Shown here in pieces: positions 15,255 through 16,695 of a stretch of 16,695 nucleotides of DNA (positions within the stretch are counted from its first letter, which is position 1; each line of letters starts with the position of its first letter). The notes under the pieces are model-generated. The model did no database searches. It had not been told where the DNA came from and saw only the letters and a program-made list of their open reading frames with translations. The translations under genes and the position numbers were made by a program. Source of the DNA: an uncultured Prevotellaceae bacterium (lineage in GTDB: Bacteria > Bacteroidota > Bacteroidia > Bacteroidales > Bacteroidaceae); assembly GCA_937877605.1 (NCBI GenBank), contig CALFJA010000088.1, positions 1-16,695 on the forward strand, read 5' to 3'.

Positions 15255-15794
15255 CTATGTCAGATTCAGGGTGTCGATAAGTTGTTGCAGGGTGTCGACG
15301 AAGACCAACTGGCTTTTCCATCCTTCACGCAGCACACCTTTTTGTTCCATATGTTGCAACATTGTTTGCAGGTCGTCCCAGAAATGATCGATGTTGTAGA
15401 GGACTACCCTACGCTGGTGGTAGCCTACCGAGGCCTGTGCCACCAGGTGGAATACTTCGTCGAGGGTGCCTACACCGCCCGGCAAAGCCACAATCTCATC
15501 GCTTTTTCCTATGATTAAGTCTTTACGGTCGCTGAGATTCTGGCACAGCACCAGTTCGTCGAGTCTTGGTAAGGGACGCTTCGGATGGTTGGCAAAGACC
15601 TGCGGAACCACACCGATGGTTTTTCCGCCGGCATCGTTCACGGCATGTGCCACGCAACCCATCAGGCCAACATCGCATCCCCCGAACACAACGGTGTGCC
15701 CGTGACGGCCAAGCCAGGTCCCCAGTTCGCGTGTATGTTCGTAGAAAGATTCGGGCAACGACCCGTTGGCAGCACAAAAAATGGCAATGTTCAT
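15255..15794 (-). CDS. LOG-family nucleoside monophosphate phosphoribohydrolase
   Basis: LOG (TIGR00730) family protein of 179 aa. These enzymes split nucleoside 5'-monophosphates, including AMP or cytokinin ribotides, into base and ribose 5-phosphate. The diagnostic PGGxGTxxE motif is intact (ALPGGVGTLDEVF), preceded by SDRKDLII, which supplies the usual Arg-Lys pair. The N-terminal Rossmann strand is MNIAIFCAANG. The glycine loop reads FGGCDVGLMG, with Cys where many family members have a third Gly. Older databases call such proteins lysine decarboxylases, which is not correct for this fold. It starts 45 bases after the thioredoxin-like gene on the same strand and may share its transcript. 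Confidence 0.9.
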   Translation of the reverse strand: MNIAIFCAANGSLPESFYEHTRELGTWLGRHGHTVVFGGCDVGLMGCVAHAVNDAGGKTIGVVPQVFANHPKRPLPRLDELVLCQNLSDRKDLIIGKSDEIVALPGGVGTLDEVFHLVAQASVGYHQRRVVLYNIDHFWDDLQTMLQHMEQKGVLREGWKSQLVFVDTLQQLIDTLNLT

Positions 15795-15839
15795 AGTGTA
15801 GTGATTCTATGAAAAAGTGAGAATGCGATAACCCTTACC

Positions 15840-16695
15840 TTATAAAAGGCTTCTTATTTCAGACTCCAAGTCCTTCACCTGGATGTCACGCTTGCGGACA
15901 ACATTGCTCTTGTCGATGATGAAATAAGTAGGCAGGTCTGCCACATTGTACGACAAAGCGGCCTGTGTGTTATTGTCCTGTACCGAAATCCACGGCAAGG
16001 CGGCGGTTTGAGTCTTCCAGAAATGAGTGTCGGTGTCCTCTCCTACCTGATAGATTTCGAAGCCTTGGTCGTGGTATTTGTTCCATAAATCGCGCAGGTT
16101 CATGATGCGTTGCATGCTGTTTTCGTTTGCAAAGAGGTGGAAATCAAGCAGGACGACTTTTCCCTTGAGGTCGGTCAGCCTTCGAAGATTTCCTTTGTTG
16201 TCGCGCAGGTTCAAGTCGATGATGTCCAGATTCTCCATACCGCCAACATCCAAGTCCTGTGCCTGTTGGTTGCGGAGGATGCGCACATTCTTCATTCCCT
16301 CAATGGCAATGTTGTGTAGATTCTCTCCACGCTCCGACTTCGGATAGAAGTTGTCCCAGCTGGTAGCCACAGCGGCAAAGGCCTTCACATCGTCCTCGCT
16401 GCTGCGCGGGTTGAAAATGAGTCCCTGATAGTAGCCCAGTTGGAAACTCTGGAAGAGTGCATAGTAGGCATAAGCCTTGTTGGGAGCTTGGAAAATATAG
16501 TTTTTTCTGACATCTTCCTTGTAAACCTGCAGCACCTTTTGCACACTGTCTTTCACAGCCTTTACACCAAGCACGGGCGAAGCGGCGATGGCATTGATGG
16601 CCTTTTGCAGGCTTATCTGTTTCAATGCGAGTTCACGGATCTTGGCACAGTTGTCAGAACCTTCCACCGTATAGTTGCCCGACATGCCCGGCAGT
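15840..16695 (-). CDS. DUF4369/TlpA-like protein with thioredoxin fold lacking CxxC (partial)
   Basis: This gene runs off the right edge: the frame is open through 16695, so the ATG at 16685 is probably internal. Numbered from that Met, residues 1-~130 fit the end of a DUF4369 domain and a helical linker. Residues ~150-281 are an AhpC/TlpA-like thioredoxin domain, with KGKVVLLDF, then EIYQVGEDTDTHFWK, ALPWISVQD and DLPTYFIID containing the cis-Pro at 252. The expected CxxC after LLDF is absent: the segment reads HLFANENSMQRI with no cysteine. The only Cys in the visible part is residue 13. A redox role is therefore unlikely. The full protein probably begins with a signal peptide outside the window. 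The last bases are 45 bases upstream of the LOG gene. Confidence 0.82.
   Translation of the reverse strand, partial: LPGMSGNYTVEGSDNCAKIRELALKQISLQKAINAIAASPVLGVKAVKDSVQKVLQVYKEDVRKNYIFQAPNKAYAYYALFQSFQLGYYQGLIFNPRSSEDDVKAFAAVATSWDNFYPKSERGENLHNIAIEGMKNVRILRNQQAQDLDVGGMENLDIIDLNLRDNKGNLRRLTDLKGKVVLLDFHLFANENSMQRIMNLRDLWNKYHDQGFEIYQVGEDTDTHFWKTQTAALPWISVQDNNTQAALSYNVADLPTYFIIDKSNVVRKRDIQVKDLESEIRSLL

Overview
The window looks like chromosomal DNA from a member of the Bacteroidales (Bacteroides/Prevotella-like; I cannot fix the genus). The evidence is a SusC/SusD pair, several lipoproteins with acidic residues just after the lipid-anchor cysteine, Bacteroidetes-type promoters of the TAnnTTTG kind, and families largely restricted to this phylum (DUF1735, DUF2851, a cysteine-free thioredoxin-like protein). 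I see no integrase, transposase, phage gene, rRNA, tRNA or CRISPR array.

Left half (about 99-8579, + strand): a compact five-gene polysaccharide-utilisation operon with gaps of 18-23 bases. Order: SusC-type TonB-dependent transporter, SusD-like (family 2) glycan-binding lipoprotein, GH18 lipoprotein with an intact DxxDxDxE catalytic motif (probable endo-beta-N-acetylglucosaminidase), a DUF1735-LamG lipoprotein, and a lipoprotein with two DUF1735 repeats and an F5/8-type C (discoidin-like) domain. The likely logic is that surface binding proteins hold a glycan or glycoprotein, the GH18 enzyme cuts the chitobiose core, and SusCD imports the released oligosaccharide. No exo-glycosidase, sensor or regulator is visible, so the locus would depend on enzymes encoded elsewhere.

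Middle (8580-8884): a 305-base convergent intergenic region unusually rich in structure. It holds a strong terminator for the operon, an upstream hairpin whose arms can re-pair with the terminator arms, a 9-base motif repeated exactly every 22 bases, a perfect 13-bp inverted repeat that can serve as terminator for the opposite strand, and a 7-base tandem repeat that runs into the dusB reading frame.

Right half, - strand (8885-14145): M16 zinc peptidase, DUF2851 protein, hotdog acyl-CoA thioesterase, dprA and dusB, all in the same direction. The thioesterase and dprA overlap by ATGA. Divergent from the peptidase is a PfkB-family sugar kinase (14307-15248, +), which meets tail to tail with a LOG-family nucleotide phosphoribohydrolase (15255-15794, -). 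The window ends inside a DUF4369/TlpA-like gene (15840-16695, -) whose thioredoxin fold lacks the CxxC active site.

I see no complete unknown system. The points most worth following are the tandemly repeated acidic insertion in the GH18 enzyme, the nuclease-like residues plus terminal cysteine cluster in the DUF2851 protein beside dprA, the re-pairable hairpins after the operon, and a probable leaderless start for the M16 peptidase.
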